64,000 nt of DNA from Bacillus sp. EB600 (GTDB taxonomy: Bacteria; Bacillota; Bacilli; Bacillales; Cytobacillaceae), in contig NZ_JAEVLT010000008.1 in the NCBI RefSeq assembly GCF_024494385.1, forward strand, positions 1 through 64,000. The letters are read 5' to 3'. A program made the position numbers and the translations under genes. Every line of letters starts with the position of its first letter. The first letter of the stretch is position 1. Below are positions 1 to 10,151 of this stretch, in pieces. The notes below the pieces were generated by a model. That model did no database searches, was not told the DNA's origin, and saw nothing but the letters and a program-made list of their open reading frames with translations.

Positions 1-20
1 AACGGGCGCTTCCGCTTTTC
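1..20 (-). repeat. Partial copy of dispersed Bacillaceae repeat, cut by window edge
   Basis: On the minus strand this reads AAAAGCGGAAGCGCCCGTT, the left end shared with the copies near 5453, 43990 and 47801. It begins three bases beyond the codY stop codon and runs out of the window, so its full length is unknown. Confidence 0.75.
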
Positions 21-23
21 TAT

Positions 24-803
24 TTAATTAGCTCTCAGTTTATCTAGTTCTACAAGGAACTTATCATTTAATACTTTAATATAAGTACCTTTCATACCGA
101 GCGAACGGGATTCGATTACTCCAGCACTCTCAAGCTTTCTTAAAGCATTAACAATAACGGAGCGTGTAATACCAACGCGGTCGGCAATTTTCGATGCAAC
201 TAAAAGCCCTTCTTTACCATTTAACTCCTCGAAAATATGTTCAATCGCTTCTAACTCACTGTAAGAAAGAGAGCTAATTGCCATTTGGACAACTGCTTTG
301 CTTCTAGCTTCTTCTTCAATTTCTTCTGCTTTCTCACGGAGAATTTCCATACCAACAACAGTTGCACCATATTCAGCAAGAATGAGATCATCATCATCAA
401 ACTTGCTTTGTAATCTAGCAAGAATTAACGTGCCTAATCGTTCTCCACCACCGATAATCGGTACAATTGTGGTTAAGCCTTCAGCAAATAAATTTTTATT
501 TTCGACTGGGAAAGCAGTATACTCACTTTCAATTGTTAAATTTGGTGAAGTCTCTTGAATATTAAATAATCCCTTGGTGTACTCTTCAGGAAACTGACGA
601 TCTTCAAACATATGTTGAAGACGTTCATTTTCAATTTGTTGATGAATCGCCACACCTAAAAGCTTTCCTCGACGGCTGACAACAAAAACGTTTGCTTCGA
701 TTGTTTCACTTAATGTCTCAGACATTTCTTTAAAATTAACCGGTTTACCAGCTGCCTTTTGTAGTAATGCATTAATTTTTCTTGATTTTGTTAATAAGTC
801 CAT
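24..803 (-). CDS. codY: CodY, GTP- and branched-chain-amino-acid-sensing global repressor
   Basis: 259 residues, the usual CodY length. The N-terminal part (about 1-155) is the GAF-type domain that binds isoleucine, leucine and valine. The C-terminal winged helix-turn-helix (about 200-225, [20 protein letters not shown]) binds DNA. CodY represses stationary-phase and nutrient-scavenging genes while GTP and branched-chain amino acids are plentiful. It is the last gene of xerC-hslV-hslU-codY, as in B. subtilis, with a 127-base gap after hslU in which I see no convincing promoter. The start has a CTCC-type SD complement just upstream (AGGAGGAAG on the coding strand). The 3' end abuts a dispersed repeat. 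Identification is secure. Confidence 0.97.
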   Translation of the reverse strand: MDLLTKSRKINALLQKAAGKPVNFKEMSETLSETIEANVFVVSRRGKLLGVAIHQQIENERLQHMFEDRQFPEEYTKGLFNIQETSPNLTIESEYTAFPVENKNLFAEGLTTIVPIIGGGERLGTLILARLQSKFDDDDLILAEYGATVVGMEILREKAEEIEEEARSKAVVQMAISSLSYSELEAIEHIFEELNGKEGLLVASKIADRVGITRSVIVNALRKLESAGVIESRSLGMKGTYIKVLNDKFLVELDKLRAN

Positions 804-930
804 TTACTTCTTCCTCCTACAGTAACTGCAACATTACTTTGTTGTTTTTTCTATCTATTAGTTTGATTATTTCTGCGTATTTAGGTGGTTAGACCACTCA
901 TGCCAACCAGGAGTCCCCTTGTTTCTACCT

Positions 931-2337
931 CTAAAGGATAAACTGGCTTAAGTCTTTATTTTTTGAAATTGCACCGAGCTTTTCGTCAACATATTGTGGC
1001 GTAATCATTACCTTCTCCATCGAAATATCCGGAGCCTCAAATGAAAGGTCTTCTAATAATTTTTCTAAAATGGTGTGAAGCCGTCTAGCACCAATATTGT
1101 CAGTGCTTTGATTCACATCAAATGCTACTTCAGCAATTCTACGTATAGCATCGTCAGAAAATTCAATTTGTATACCTTCTGTTTCCAATAATGCTTGATA
1201 TTGTTTAATTAGCGCATTATCCGGTTCAACGAGAATTCTAAAGAAATCATCCACGGTAAGTTTGGTCAACTCGACGCGAATTGGAAATCGTCCTTGCAAT
1301 TCGGGAATTAAATCAGATGGTTTTGCCATATGAAAAGCTCCGGCAGCGATAAACAGTACATGATCGGTTTTGACTGAACCATACTTCGTTACAACCGTTG
1401 ACCCTTCAACAACCGGTAAAATATCCCTTTGTACACCTTCCCTAGAAACATCAACTGATGAACCACCGGAATTCTTACTGGCGATCTTATCAATTTCATC
1501 GATAAAAATGATTCCTGCCTGTTCAGCCCTAAATACAGCCTCTGACGTAACCTCATCCATATCGATTAATTTTTGGGCTTCTTCGTTGGTTAAAACCTTC
1601 CGTGCCTCACGGACAGTTAATTTTCGTTTTTTATGCTTTTTCGGAATAAGGCCACCAAGCACATCCTGCATATTCATTCCCATTTGCTCCATTCCCGACC
1701 CCTGGAGCATATCAAACATCGATGGTGCTTGCTCTTCTACTTCAACAGTAACAGTTTCGTCTTCCAGCTGGCCTAGCGCAAGCCTCTCTTTGACAATCTT
1801 TCTTTTTTCATTGATTGAATAATCCTCGGAACTATTTGCATCTGGTTCTGCTTGTGAATTTCCACCGCCAAACAACATTTCAAGCGGGTTTTTATAATTA
1901 GTAGCTTTCTTAGTTGTTGGAACAAGCAGCTCCACTAAGCGGCGATTTGCACTTTCTTCTGCACGTTCCTTAACGCTTGACATTTTATCCTCTTTTACTA
2001 ATCGAACAGAGGTTTCAACGAGATCCCTAACCATTGATTCGACATCACGACCAACATAGCCAACCTCGGTAAATTTAGTGGCTTCCACTTTAACAAATGG
2101 AGCGCCTACTAATTTGGCCATTCTTCTGGCGATTTCAGTTTTCCCAACACCAGTGGGTCCAATCATTAATATGTTTTTGGGAATCACTTCGTCTCTCAGT
2201 TTTTCGTTCAGCAAACCACGTCTGTATCGATTCCTAAGGGCAACAGCTACCGCCTTTTTTGCGTCTTTTTGTCCGATGATATATTGGTCAAGTTTCTCGA
2301 CAATTTGGCGTGGGGTTAAATTCGTTGTATTTGCCAT
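931..2337 (-). CDS. hslU: HslU/ClpY, ATPase subunit of the HslUV (CodWX) protease
   Basis: 468 residues, full length for the family. The AAA+ unfoldase recognises, unfolds and feeds substrates into the HslV peptidase. Walker A is GPTGVGKT (about residue 60), Walker B is [10 protein letters not shown] (about 275), and the family-specific I-domain lies between them with the low-complexity Met/Gln-rich stretch ([20 protein letters not shown]). The protein ends in ...KDLSQFIL, the C-terminal tail that docks into HslV in the family. It lies 21 bases after hslV with an AAGGAG SD, so the two subunits should be co-translated in the xerC-hslV-hslU-codY operon. Confidence 0.97.
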   Translation of the reverse strand: MANTTNLTPRQIVEKLDQYIIGQKDAKKAVAVALRNRYRRGLLNEKLRDEVIPKNILMIGPTGVGKTEIARRMAKLVGAPFVKVEATKFTEVGYVGRDVESMVRDLVETSVRLVKEDKMSSVKERAEESANRRLVELLVPTTKKATNYKNPLEMLFGGGNSQAEPDANSSEDYSINEKRKIVKERLALGQLEDETVTVEVEEQAPSMFDMLQGSGMEQMGMNMQDVLGGLIPKKHKKRKLTVREARKVLTNEEAQKLIDMDEVTSEAVFRAEQAGIIFIDEIDKIASKNSGGSSVDVSREGVQRDILPVVEGSTVVTKYGSVKTDHVLFIAAGAFHMAKPSDLIPELQGRFPIRVELTKLTVDDFFRILVEPDNALIKQYQALLETEGIQIEFSDDAIRRIAEVAFDVNQSTDNIGARRLHTILEKLLEDLSFEAPDISMEKVMITPQYVDEKLGAISKNKDLSQFIL

Positions 2338-2358
2338 GAATTCCCTGCTCCTTCCCGT

Positions 2359-2901
2359 TTATAGCTCTTCCACAATAATATTATGATTGGTAAACACACA
2401 TATGTCCGCTGCTATTTCCAATGAAGCTTTCGCAATTTCTTTTGCAGACAAATTAGCCCCGGAATGCAACTTTAAAGCACGTCCTGCTGCTAAAGCATAA
2501 TTTCCGCCTGAACCAATCGCTAACATGCCGTCATCAGGTTCAATCACTTCACCTGTTCCGGAAACAAGCAATATATCTTCATGGTTCATAACAATTAACA
2601 TTGCTTCAAGCTTTCGTAATACTTTATCACTCCGCCACATCTGTGCGAGTTCAACAGAGGCTCGTTGAAGGTTACCATTATATTCTTCTAATTTTCCTTC
2701 AAACATTTCAAAAAGTGTAAAAGCATCGGCAACAGAACCTGCAAAACCAGCCAATACCTTTCCATTAAATATCTTTCTGACTTTCCTTGCAGTGTGTTTC
2801 ATCACTACCGAGTTTCCCATCGTTACCTGGCCATCGCCTGCCATAGAACATTCTCCATTATGATGAATGGCAAATATCGTCGTTGCATGAAATTCCGACA
2901 T
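2359..2901 (-). CDS. hslV: HslV/ClpQ, peptidase subunit of HslUV, N-terminal Ser type
   Basis: 180 residues. This proteasome-beta-like peptidase is the proteolytic core of HslUV. The start [16 protein letters not shown] carries a five-residue extension before the Thr-Thr that forms the N-terminus of the E. coli enzyme. In B. subtilis the same extension leaves Ser2 as the reported N-terminal nucleophile after Met removal, and Ser2 is kept here. Other family motifs are [10 protein letters not shown] and [15 protein letters not shown]. An AAGGAGG SD lies eight bases before the ATG, which fixes the start and so the N-terminal Ser. It is followed directly by hslU. Confidence 0.97.
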   Translation of the reverse strand: MSEFHATTIFAIHHNGECSMAGDGQVTMGNSVVMKHTARKVRKIFNGKVLAGFAGSVADAFTLFEMFEGKLEEYNGNLQRASVELAQMWRSDKVLRKLEAMLIVMNHEDILLVSGTGEVIEPDDGMLAIGSGGNYALAAGRALKLHSGANLSAKEIAKASLEIAADICVFTNHNIIVEEL

Positions 2902-2966
2902 ATGAATTTCCTCCTTAACTGTCAGGCACTATTGCCCTGCGAATAGTAGCTTTGTCCACCTTCGTA

Positions 2967-2988
2967 CTAACGGGCGCTTGAGCTTTTC
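2967..2988 (-). repeat. Half copy of the dispersed repeat between xerC and hslV
   Basis: The minus strand reads GAAAAGCTCAAGCGCCCGTT, matching the left end of the family (AAAAGCGGAAGCGCCCGTT) with three changes. No right-hand end is seen in the rest of this gap, so it looks like a decayed or truncated copy. Confidence 0.6.
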
Positions 2989-3068
2989 AAAGTTATACCA
3001 ACTAAAAAACGTTAAATACTTATTTTGTATAAATGATTAATCTAGGGCACAGCTAAAACTTTTTTCAT

Positions 3069-3968
3069 TTATGCCCTTGGATGATGTTCCATATACGTTT
3101 TACGTAATCGTTCGTTTGTTACATGGGTATATACCTGGGTAGAAGACAAAAAAGCATGACCCAATAATTCTTGGACTGAGCGTAAGTCCGCACCATTATT
3201 TAACAAATGTGTGGCAAAAGAATGCCTCATCATATGGGGATGAATATGTCCTGTTAATGCAGATTTTTCTATCATGCTATTTAAAATTTTCCGGACTCCC
3301 CGTACTGTCAACGGACCGCCGCGATGATTGACAAACAAAACATCATGATGATCATTTGCGGAAACAAGCTTTTTTCTTCCACTGTTTATGTAAAGTTCTA
3401 AGGATTCTTTCGCGATACTGCCGAATGGGAGATAACGCTGTTTATTACCTTTTCCATGGATTAAAACAGTTGACAAAAAGAAATCCACTTCAGAAATCCG
3501 AATTTGGCAGCACTCACTTACCCGGATGCCGGTCGCATAAAGAAGCTCAAGAATGGCTTTATTGCGAATACCTAAAGGAGTCTCAGTTTCGCAGGACTGA
3601 AATAACAATTGAAGCTCACTTTCATAAAAAAACTGTGGTAACCTTTTTTCAGTTTTAGGAATGCTAACAAGCGTGAACGGGTTTGAATCAACAAGCTTTT
3701 CACGGAGCAAAAATTTATAAAAGCTTCGTAAACAAGAGATTTTTTTAGCCATTGTTTTCTTGGCAAGCTTTCTTTCATACAGCTTTGTTAAATAAAGCCT
3801 GGCGTCTAGATATTGAACGTTATTTACTTCCATAATGGCTTGCTCAGACATGAACATAAAAAAATCCTTAATCTCATGTTCATATTGCTCAATTGTATAT
3901 TTTGAATAATTTCTCTCGATTTGTAAATATTCAATAAATAACTTTAATAAAACGTCCATATTTGCCAT
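3069..3968 (-). CDS. xerC: XerC/CodV-type tyrosine recombinase
   Basis: 299 residues from the chosen start. XerC-family recombinases resolve chromosome dimers at dif with their XerD partner. The SAM-like N-terminal domain (FIEYLQIERNYSKYTIEQYE) is followed by the catalytic domain with Arg in ATGIRVSECC, the HxxR box HPHMMRHSFATHLL, a second His in ELLGHAFLSS and the nucleophile Tyr in TQVYTHV, so all catalytic residues are present. The frame is open up to 4004, but the GAGGTGG SD lies just before the ATG at 3968 and the B. subtilis protein is about 304 residues, so I start there. Position beside trmFO and hslV matches the B. subtilis codV locus. Confidence 0.95.
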   Translation of the reverse strand: MANMDVLLKLFIEYLQIERNYSKYTIEQYEHEIKDFFMFMSEQAIMEVNNVQYLDARLYLTKLYERKLAKKTMAKKISCLRSFYKFLLREKLVDSNPFTLVSIPKTEKRLPQFFYESELQLLFQSCETETPLGIRNKAILELLYATGIRVSECCQIRISEVDFFLSTVLIHGKGNKQRYLPFGSIAKESLELYINSGRKKLVSANDHHDVLFVNHRGGPLTVRGVRKILNSMIEKSALTGHIHPHMMRHSFATHLLNNGADLRSVQELLGHAFLSSTQVYTHVTNERLRKTYMEHHPRA

Positions 3969-4029
3969 TCCTGCCACCTCGCAAAGGCTTCTAAATAGTA
4001 ACACACTTACATTACCCTTGCAATAAATT

Positions 4030-5337
4030 TTACAAAATCTTCACAAAGTTCTGAATTGTTTCCAATGCACGATTCGCATACTGCAAATTCCGTTCCTGCT
4101 TCCCTTTTATTCTTACAGGCAATTCAGGGAACAGCCCAAAATTCGCATTCATTGGCTGAAAATGATCGGGGTTAGCAGTGGTAATATACTTCGCCATACT
4201 TCCAATTGCTGTTTCTGCTGGAAATTCAAGCGGCTGTTCACCAAAAAACAATCTGGCCGCATTCATCCCCGCAACTAACCCACTTGCTGCTGATTCCACA
4301 TAGCCCTCTACCCCAGTCATTTGTCCTGCAAAAAATAAATCTTCCCGATTTCGGAATTGATAGGTTGCATTCAGCACCTTTGGAGAATTGATAAAGGTAT
4401 TACGGTGCATGACACCATAGCGAACAATTTCAGCACTCTCAAGTCCGGGAATCAAATGAATAACCTCTTTTTGTGCCGGCCATTTTAAATGGGTTTGAAA
4501 ACCGACAATATTAAACAGTGTTCCCGCAGCATCATCCTGACGAAGCTGCACAACAGCAAACGGCCTTTTTCCTGTCCTAGGGTCTTCGAGACCAACCGGC
4601 TTCATCGGACCAAACAGCATTGTTTTGATTCCGCGCTTTGCCATTACTTCAATCGGCATACAGCCTTCAAAAAAAACTTCCTTTTCAAATTCCTTCACAA
4701 CTGCGGTTTCAGCTGAAATTAGTGCTTCATAAAAACGATTAAACTCTTCTTCTGTCATTGGGCAGTTTAAATAAGCCGCTTCACCTTTGTCATACCGTGA
4801 TTTTAAATACACTTTATCCATATTTATGCTTTCTTTTTCTAAAATAGGTGCAGCTGCATCGTAAAAATATAAATAATCTTCACCGGTAAGTTCCTTCAGC
4901 TGTTTAGACAAATCAGCGCTTGTCAGCGGGCCTGTCGCAATGACTGTTGGACCGTCTGGAATTTCAGTAACCTCTTCATTTATAACAGTAACATTTTCAT
5001 GATTTTTCACTGTATTCGTTACTTTGTCAGCGAATTCATGGCGGTCAACAGCGAGCGCTCCTCCTGCTGGCACGGAACAAGCATCTGCAGAAGCAATAAT
5101 GACTGAGTCGAGTCTCCGCATTTCTTCTTTTAATACCCCTACAGCATTTGTTAAGGTATTCGCTCTTAATGAATTGCTGCAAACCAATTCGGCAAATTTA
5201 TCTGTGTGGTGTGCAGGTGTCTGTTTCACTGGCCGCATTTCAAACAAGCGAACCTTTACGCCTCTTTTGGCAATCTGCCAAGCAGCTTCGCTTCCAGCCA
5301 AGCCTGCACCGATTACATTTATTGAAACATCTTTCAT
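4030..5337 (-). CDS. trmFO: TrmFO, folate- and FAD-dependent tRNA U54 methyltransferase
   Basis: 435 residues, identical in length to B. subtilis Gid/TrmFO as I recall it. It makes 5-methyluridine at position 54 of the tRNA T-loop, using methylenetetrahydrofolate and FADH2. The N-terminal dinucleotide-binding motif is [15 protein letters not shown]. Further family blocks are VCSNSLRAN with its cysteine, [14 protein letters not shown] with the conserved second cysteine, and the C-terminal [20 protein letters not shown] flavin site. A CAGGAGG SD precedes the ATG. It sits between topA and xerC, as in other Bacillaceae; a 396-base gap with a dispersed repeat separates it from topA. Confidence 0.97.
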   Translation of the reverse strand: MKDVSINVIGAGLAGSEAAWQIAKRGVKVRLFEMRPVKQTPAHHTDKFAELVCSNSLRANTLTNAVGVLKEEMRRLDSVIIASADACSVPAGGALAVDRHEFADKVTNTVKNHENVTVINEEVTEIPDGPTVIATGPLTSADLSKQLKELTGEDYLYFYDAAAPILEKESINMDKVYLKSRYDKGEAAYLNCPMTEEEFNRFYEALISAETAVVKEFEKEVFFEGCMPIEVMAKRGIKTMLFGPMKPVGLEDPRTGKRPFAVVQLRQDDAAGTLFNIVGFQTHLKWPAQKEVIHLIPGLESAEIVRYGVMHRNTFINSPKVLNATYQFRNREDLFFAGQMTGVEGYVESAASGLVAGMNAARLFFGEQPLEFPAETAIGSMAKYITTANPDHFQPMNANFGLFPELPVRIKGKQERNLQYANRALETIQNFVKIL

Positions 5338-5452
5338 GTTTGGACCTCCTGAATCATCTTGCCGCTTTATTTTACGCTTTTATGTTATTCATGTCCATCC
5401 TGCATTATTTTAGTATACGTAATAAGACGGACAAAGTTTCAAAATTATTTTT

Positions 5453-5652
5453 AAAGCGGAAGCGCCCGATAAGCGACGCATGGACTGGAGCACACTGACT
5501 GAGATAAAGGAAACACGAAGCGCGTTAGCGATTCGATGTTGTAGGGAAGTGGGCGAAGTACACTAGTCGCTGGGCGCTGGCCGACGTTGCCGCCGTCCTG
5601 GCGGCAACGTCGGCACTAGCACATCCTGTGCGTCGAAGCTGGATAGTTATCA
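5453..5652 (+). repeat. Full-size copy of dispersed inverted-repeat element, with a GC-rich hairpin insert
   Basis: This fills most of the 396-base trmFO-topA gap. The left end AAAGCGGAAGCGCCCGATAA and the inner right end TAGTCGCTGGGCGCTGG contain the inverted pairs AGCGCCC/GGGCGCT and AGCGAC/GTCGCT. The middle holds GGACTGGAGC, GACTGAGATAAAGG, AACACGAAGCGCGTTAGCG and GGGCGAAGTACACTAG, shared with the copies at 33921 and 47801. After GGGCGCTGG the expected AGCTAG tail is interrupted by a hairpin module (5580-5614) and resumes near GAAGCTGGATAGTTATCAAA. It lies antisense to the flanking genes. No reading frame in it looks coding. Confidence 0.85.
5580..5614. repeat. Perfect 15-bp inverted repeat within the dispersed element
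   Basis: The arms GCCGACGTTGCCGCC (5580-5594) and GGCGGCAACGTCGGC (5600-5614) are exact reverse complements around the loop GTCCT. It is far richer in GC than its surroundings and has no T-run on either side, so it is not a normal intrinsic terminator. Confidence 0.9.
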
Positions 5653-5702
5653 AATTTCAAATAATAAGATTAATTGTTTCTGCAGAATCCCTTTGCCACA
5701 CC

Positions 5703-5729
5703 AAAAAGAGTGAGCGCTGCTCACCCTTT
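5703..5729 (-). terminator. Intrinsic terminator of topA
   Basis: On the minus strand AAAGGGTGAGC-AGC-GCTCACTCTTT forms an 11-bp stem with one G-U pair, followed by a run of five T. It begins four bases after the topA stop codon. Confidence 0.85.
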
Positions 5730-5733
5730 CCCC

Positions 5734-7815
5734 CTAGCTTTGTGATTCTTCCTTGTAGTCACATTCCACACATTGTACTTGAACACCTTTTTTTAATTTC
5801 TTCTCGACAAGAAGGCCTTCACACTTAGGACAGCTTCTTGGCAAAGGTTTATCCCAGGATAAGAAATCACACTCTGGAAATCGATTGCATCCGTAAAAGA
5901 GTCTTTTTTTCTTACTTCTTCTTTCAATAATTTGTCCCTCATGACATTTCGGACAGGTAACACCAATTTCTTTCACAATTGGTTTTGTATTCCGGCAGTC
6001 AGGGAAATTACTGCAAGCCATGAATTTTCCATAGCGCCCCATTTTAAACACCATCGGATTTCCGCATTGCTCGCAATCCTCACCAGCGGGTTCATCTTTA
6101 ATTTCAACAGATTGCATTTCTTTTTCAGCGATTTCAAGTTGCTTCGCAAATTCTTGATAAAATTCATCGATAATTTTTACCCAACGGACTTTTCCTTCTT
6201 CCACATCGTCCAATCCCTGCTCCATTTTCGCAGTAAATTCAACATCGAGAATTTCAGGGAAAAACTCGAGAATTAACTCCAACATAATTTCACCAAGCTC
6301 TGTTGGGATAAATCGCTTATTATCAAGCCCAACATAACCTCTTTTTTGAATCGTATCCAATGTTGGTGCATAAGTAGATGGACGGCCAATTCCCAGTTCT
6401 TCAAGTGTTTTTACAAGCCTTGCCTCTGTATACCTTGGCGGCGGCTGAGTGAAATGCTGTTTCGGGTCCAAATCCTTTTTTGTAACTTCATCGCCTTCCT
6501 TTAAATCAGGAAGCATATTTTCTTTTTCCTTATCTTCGACTGCATCATCGGTTCCTTCCACGTAGAGCTTCATAAATCCAGGAAATTTCACCTTTGATCC
6601 TGTAGCCCGGAAAAAAACATTTCCATTCTGCAAATCTACGCCCATTGTATCCATTACGGCAGGAGCCATCTGGCTTGCTAAGAAGCGGTCCCAAATTAAT
6701 TTATATAGACGGAATTGGTCCCTTGAAAGGAAATCTTTCATGCTATTTGGATTACGGTACGTACTTGAAGGACGAACCGCCTCGTGGGCATCCTGTGCGT
6801 TTACTTGCTTCTTTTCCTTACGCTGCTCTTCCTTCAAATACTCTGCACCATATTCTTCCTTAATATAAGCTGATGCTTCCGTTTGCGCTACTTCAGATAT
6901 CCGTGTCGAATCTGTTCTCATGTAGGTAATTAAACCAACCGTTCCTTCTTTTCCTAGTTCAATTCCTTCATAAAGCTGCTGTGCAAGCATCATTGTTTTC
7001 TTAGCTCGAAAATTAAGCTTTCTTGCTGCCTCCTGTTGTAAGGAAGAAGTGGTAAACGGTGGTGCGGGGTTCCGTTTCCGTTCCTTTTTCGAGACAGATA
7101 CAACCTTGAACTTATTTCCTTGAAGCTGCTTTAATACGTTCTGAACGTCTTCTTCTGAACGAAGCTCTTTTTTCTCCTTATTCAGACCATAGAAATATGC
7201 ATTAAAACGTGATTTTCCTTTTAGGAAATCGCCTTCAATTGTCCAGTATTCTTCTGGAATAAAATCCTTGATTTCTTTCTCGCGATCAACAATCAGCCGT
7301 ACAGCAACCGATTGAACCCGTCCAGCGCTTAAGCCCTTTTTTACTTTTTTCCATAAAAGCGGACTAATGTTATAACCGACGAGGCGATCAAGAATTCGCC
7401 GTGCCTGCTGTGCATCAACTAAATCCATGTTAATCGGCCGCGGATGCTTAAACGATTCTTTAATCGCATCCTTAGTGATTTCATTAAACACAACGCGGCA
7501 GTCTGAATTAACATCTACTGAAAGGCTATGGGCTAAATGCCAAGCGATTGCTTCCCCTTCACGATCCGGGTCAGCAGCCAGATAGATTTTTTTTGCTTTT
7601 TTTGCGGCAGTTTTTAATTCTTTTAAAACCGGACCTTTGCCGCGAATCGTAATATATTTAGGATCATAATTATGATCCACATCTACACCCATTTGGCTTC
7701 TGGGCAAATCCCGAACATGTCCCATGGATGCTTTTACTTTATATTTTTTCCCAAGATATCGTTCAATCGTTTTTGCTTTTGCTGGAGATTCAACGATTAC
7801 AAGAAAATCTGCCAT
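5734..7815 (-). CDS. topA: DNA topoisomerase I (type IA)
   Basis: 693 residues from the chosen start. It relaxes negative supercoils by cutting one strand through a 5'-phosphotyrosine. The Toprim domain starts at once ([19 protein letters not shown], later [15 protein letters not shown]), and the active tyrosine lies in [11 protein letters not shown]. Three C-terminal zinc-ribbon repeats follow, with Cys pairs in [34 protein letters not shown] and [13 protein letters not shown]. The frame is open to 7860, but the AAGGAGG SD before the ATG at 7815 and family alignment at [10 protein letters not shown] set the start. A TTGACA promoter lies about 230 bases upstream and a terminator follows the stop. 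Confidence 0.97.
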   Translation of the reverse strand: MADFLVIVESPAKAKTIERYLGKKYKVKASMGHVRDLPRSQMGVDVDHNYDPKYITIRGKGPVLKELKTAAKKAKKIYLAADPDREGEAIAWHLAHSLSVDVNSDCRVVFNEITKDAIKESFKHPRPINMDLVDAQQARRILDRLVGYNISPLLWKKVKKGLSAGRVQSVAVRLIVDREKEIKDFIPEEYWTIEGDFLKGKSRFNAYFYGLNKEKKELRSEEDVQNVLKQLQGNKFKVVSVSKKERKRNPAPPFTTSSLQQEAARKLNFRAKKTMMLAQQLYEGIELGKEGTVGLITYMRTDSTRISEVAQTEASAYIKEEYGAEYLKEEQRKEKKQVNAQDAHEAVRPSSTYRNPNSMKDFLSRDQFRLYKLIWDRFLASQMAPAVMDTMGVDLQNGNVFFRATGSKVKFPGFMKLYVEGTDDAVEDKEKENMLPDLKEGDEVTKKDLDPKQHFTQPPPRYTEARLVKTLEELGIGRPSTYAPTLDTIQKRGYVGLDNKRFIPTELGEIMLELILEFFPEILDVEFTAKMEQGLDDVEEGKVRWVKIIDEFYQEFAKQLEIAEKEMQSVEIKDEPAGEDCEQCGNPMVFKMGRYGKFMACSNFPDCRNTKPIVKEIGVTCPKCHEGQIIERRSKKKRLFYGCNRFPECDFLSWDKPLPRSCPKCEGLLVEKKLKKGVQVQCVECDYKEESQS

Positions 7816-8220
7816 CCAATCATCCTCCTTAGAGGGATAGAAGAAATATGCAAGCCACATAAGCGAATATACCCATTCAAAGATGCAAACGCTCCTGAGA
7901 AGTTTTCTTTAATACTTATTCTAGTACTGTACCGCAGAAAATACTCTACACAAATGTCTATTCCCCAATTTATTAAAATTTATTTTCAATTCGATAAATA
8001 AACCAATTAACAGAATTATACTTTTTTAAAGAATAAAATATCCATTATTATTCAATAATTCATGAGTCTTGTCAATTATAAGCTCTAAAATCGTAATCGT
8101 TTTCAAAAATTTCCTATATCCATGACCTTTTTTTCGAACACCTGTTTTCAAAATGTATAACATTACTACGAGAATTTCAACCTTTTTTTATTAAAAATCA
8201 ATAAAATTCCTCAAATTTCA
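7816..8220. other. 405-base intergenic gap between dprA and topA
   Basis: The stretch is strongly AT-rich and has no credible reading frame. It holds a candidate topA promoter at 8047-8075 and the topA Shine-Dalgarno site. Between them lie A/T-rich direct and inverted bits (for example AATTGAAAATAAATTTT on the minus strand) that resemble a CodY or AT-hook type site only loosely. Confidence 0.6.
8047..8075 (-). promoter_or_regulatory. Candidate sigma-A promoter for topA
   Basis: The minus strand has a perfect -35 TTGACA (8070-8075), a 17-base spacer and -10 AATAAT (8047-8052). Transcription would start near 8040, giving a 5' leader of about 225 bases before the topA ATG. Confidence 0.55.
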
Positions 8221-8251
8221 GTCCAAAAGGGGCAATAGCCCCCTTTTGGAC
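8221..8251 (-). terminator. Hairpin directly after dprA, probable terminator
   Basis: GTCCAAAAGGGG and CCCCTTTTGGAC form a perfect 12-bp stem around a 7-base loop, five bases after the dprA stop. The downstream minus-strand sequence is AT-rich but lacks a clean U-run, so termination may be inefficient. Confidence 0.6.
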
Positions 8252-8256
8252 AGGTT

Positions 8257-9135
8257 TTACTTTCTAATTTCTTCTAGTATATCCTCTGCTTTCGTGATTA
8301 GCTTTGCCCCCTGTTGAATGAGTTCATTCGTTCCAATAGAGAAAGGACTAAAAATGCTCCCAGGCAGTGCAAACACATCCCGTCCCTCGTTTACTGCATA
8401 ATTTGCCGTGATTAATGAACCGCTTTTTCGGTTTGCTTCTATTATTAATGTTCCAAATGATAGTCCACTAATAATTCGGTTGCGCACAGGAAAATGCCAT
8501 CTTTCCGGTTTTGTGTCGGGTGGGTACTCTGAAAGAACGAGCTGTTTTTTCATCATCTTAAGGGCCAAGTTCATATTTTCCTTTGGATAGATATGATACA
8601 GTCCGCCAGCAATCACAGCAATCGTGCTACCATTTAAATGTAGTGCACATTCATGCGCGAGTGTATCAATCCCTTTAGCCAAACCGCTTACAATTATAAT
8701 CCCTTTTTCGATTAAACGCGGGAATAGAACGCGAATGGCATTTTTCCCATATTGTGTTCCCTGGCGTGAACCAACTACAGCCAGCTTGGGTTCTTTTTCA
8801 AGAAGACCGAGATCACCCCTAGCAAACAAGGCCCATGGCGGTTGATAAATTTGCTTTAAGCTTGCTGGGTATTCTTTATCAAAAAAGGAAATAACGTGAA
8901 TGTCATTTGTTTTGTATTGATGAATTTGTTCATGAATAAATTCGAAAGAAGGGTCGGATGTAGAATTTTGAAAAGAGTTTAAGGGAGGGAATTGAGAGTA
9001 TTGACGAAAATCATTCGGCTCAAGGCGATTGAGAGAAGAGAGAGCTGGGTCCTTTTTTAATAACTGATAGACTGTCGTCCAGGTGACATTTGGGTAATGA
9101 AGTAATTGAATAAGCCTTTCTTTAAGATCGTCCAT
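8257..9135 (-). CDS. dprA: DprA/Smf, DNA processing protein for transformation
   Basis: 292 residues. DprA binds incoming single-stranded DNA in the cytoplasm and loads RecA onto it during natural transformation. The N-terminal part (1-70) is a helical, SAM-like domain. The Rossmann-like core carries AVVGSRQGTQYGKNAI, IVSGLAKGIDTLAHE, TIAVIAGGLYHIYPKEN, LSEYPPDTKPERWHFPVRNRIISGLS and EGRDVFALPGS, the standard DprA blocks. The C-terminal winged helix found in some DprA proteins is absent, as in B. subtilis Smf. It lies between sucD and topA in the usual Bacillus order. Presence of the gene does not by itself show that the organism is competent. Confidence 0.95.
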   Translation of the reverse strand: MDDLKERLIQLLHYPNVTWTTVYQLLKKDPALSSLNRLEPNDFRQYSQFPPLNSFQNSTSDPSFEFIHEQIHQYKTNDIHVISFFDKEYPASLKQIYQPPWALFARGDLGLLEKEPKLAVVGSRQGTQYGKNAIRVLFPRLIEKGIIIVSGLAKGIDTLAHECALHLNGSTIAVIAGGLYHIYPKENMNLALKMMKKQLVLSEYPPDTKPERWHFPVRNRIISGLSFGTLIIEANRKSGSLITANYAVNEGRDVFALPGSIFSPFSIGTNELIQQGAKLITKAEDILEEIRK

Positions 9136-9166
9136 TCTATAGCCTCCAATTTTTTTGTTAATTTAG

Positions 9167-9208
9167 AGCAGAAGAAATAGCCCCTCGATTCAGGAGGGAC
9201 TATCTGCT
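9167..9208. other. Imperfect hairpin between sucD and dprA
   Basis: AGCAGA(AGAAA)TAGCCCCTC and GAGGGACTATCTGCT pair over most of their length around GATTCAG. The T-run lies on the plus-strand side, whereas both neighbours are read from the minus strand. It may act as a weak terminator or as an RNA processing or stabilising structure at the 3' end of sucCD. Confidence 0.45.
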
Positions 9209-9229
9209 TTTTCTAAGCTGTTTATTTAC

Positions 9230-10132
9230 TTAGTTTGTCTTACACTTTTCATATAAACCTTTTTCTTTTAATACTTCAATTAATGTTTCACCCATATGAG
9301 CTGGAGTAGGGGCTACTTTAATGCCACAATCATTCATGACACGAATTTTTTCATCTGCTGTTCCTTTACCGCCTGAAATAATGGCACCTGCATGTCCCAT
9401 CCGTTTGCCTGGAGGTGCAGTACGTCCGCCAATGAAGCCAACAACAGGTTTGGTCATATTTGCTTTAACCCACTGTGCTGCCTCCTCTTCAGCTGTTCCG
9501 CCTATTTCACCAATCATGATAACAGCCAAGGTTTCAGGATCTTCATTGAACGCTTTTAGAACATCGATGAAGTTTGTTCCGTTAACAGGGTCGCCGCCAA
9601 TACCTACAGCAGATGTTTGACCAACTCCTGCTTGTGTTAATTGATGAACTGCTTCGTAAGTCAACGTGCCGGAGCGGGAAACCACGCCAACATGCCCTTT
9701 TGTATGAATATAGCCTGGCATGATGCCGATCTTACATTCATCTGCTGAAATAACACCAGGGCAGTTTGGTCCGATTAGGCGTGTTTTCTTGCCTTCCATA
9801 TAACGTTTTACTTTTACCATATCCAAAACCGGAATATGCTCAGTAATACAAATTGTAAGCTCTAACCCCGCATCAACTGCTTCGATGATTGCATCAGCAG
9901 CAAATGGTGCTGGTACATAAATAACCGATGCAGTAGCACCTGTAGCATTAACAGCATCTTGTACAGTATTAAAAACAGGTACACCTTCTACTTCTGAGCC
10001 AGCCTTACCAGGAGAAGTTCCCCCGACAATTTGTGTACCGTATTCAAGCATTTGCTTTGTATGAAAACGGGCTGTTCCGCCAGTAATCCCTTGAACAATA
10101 ACCTTTGTATCTTTATTAATAAAAACGCTCAC
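9230..10132 (-). CDS. sucD: Succinyl-CoA synthetase alpha subunit
   Basis: 300 residues, the family length. With SucC it catalyses the substrate-level phosphorylation step of the TCA cycle, succinyl-CoA + NDP + Pi to succinate + NTP + CoA. The CoA-binding Rossmann domain contains [16 protein letters not shown]. The histidine phosphorylated during catalysis lies in [17 protein letters not shown], and [10 protein letters not shown] and [10 protein letters not shown] are conserved. It lies 19 bases after sucC and is surely cotranscribed with it. Confidence 0.97.
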   Translation of the reverse strand: MSVFINKDTKVIVQGITGGTARFHTKQMLEYGTQIVGGTSPGKAGSEVEGVPVFNTVQDAVNATGATASVIYVPAPFAADAIIEAVDAGLELTICITEHIPVLDMVKVKRYMEGKKTRLIGPNCPGVISADECKIGIMPGYIHTKGHVGVVSRSGTLTYEAVHQLTQAGVGQTSAVGIGGDPVNGTNFIDVLKAFNEDPETLAVIMIGEIGGTAEEEAAQWVKANMTKPVVGFIGGRTAPPGKRMGHAGAIISGGKGTADEKIRVMNDCGIKVAPTPAHMGETLIEVLKEKGLYEKCKTN

Positions 10133-10151
10133 GTTAATTCCCCTTTCTATC

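Noticed and set aside
804-930. Small hairpin GTGGTCTAACCAC between hslU and codY as terminator
   Set aside because: Only a 5-bp stem and no T-run; codY is expected to be cotranscribed with hslU.
1370-1822. Plus-strand reading frame of 150 codons opposite hslU
   Set aside because: Ser/Thr-rich translation typical of an antisense frame over an AAA+ gene; hslU is fully conserved there.
5453-5652. Repeat element as remnant of an insertion sequence with transposase
   Set aside because: No reading frame within any copy resembles a transposase; at best the elements are non-autonomous.
7940-8000. A CodY-box-like AT-rich stretch upstream of topA
   Set aside because: AATTGAAAATAAATTTT shares only a loose resemblance with AATTTTCWGAAAATT; in such AT-rich DNA this is expected by chance.
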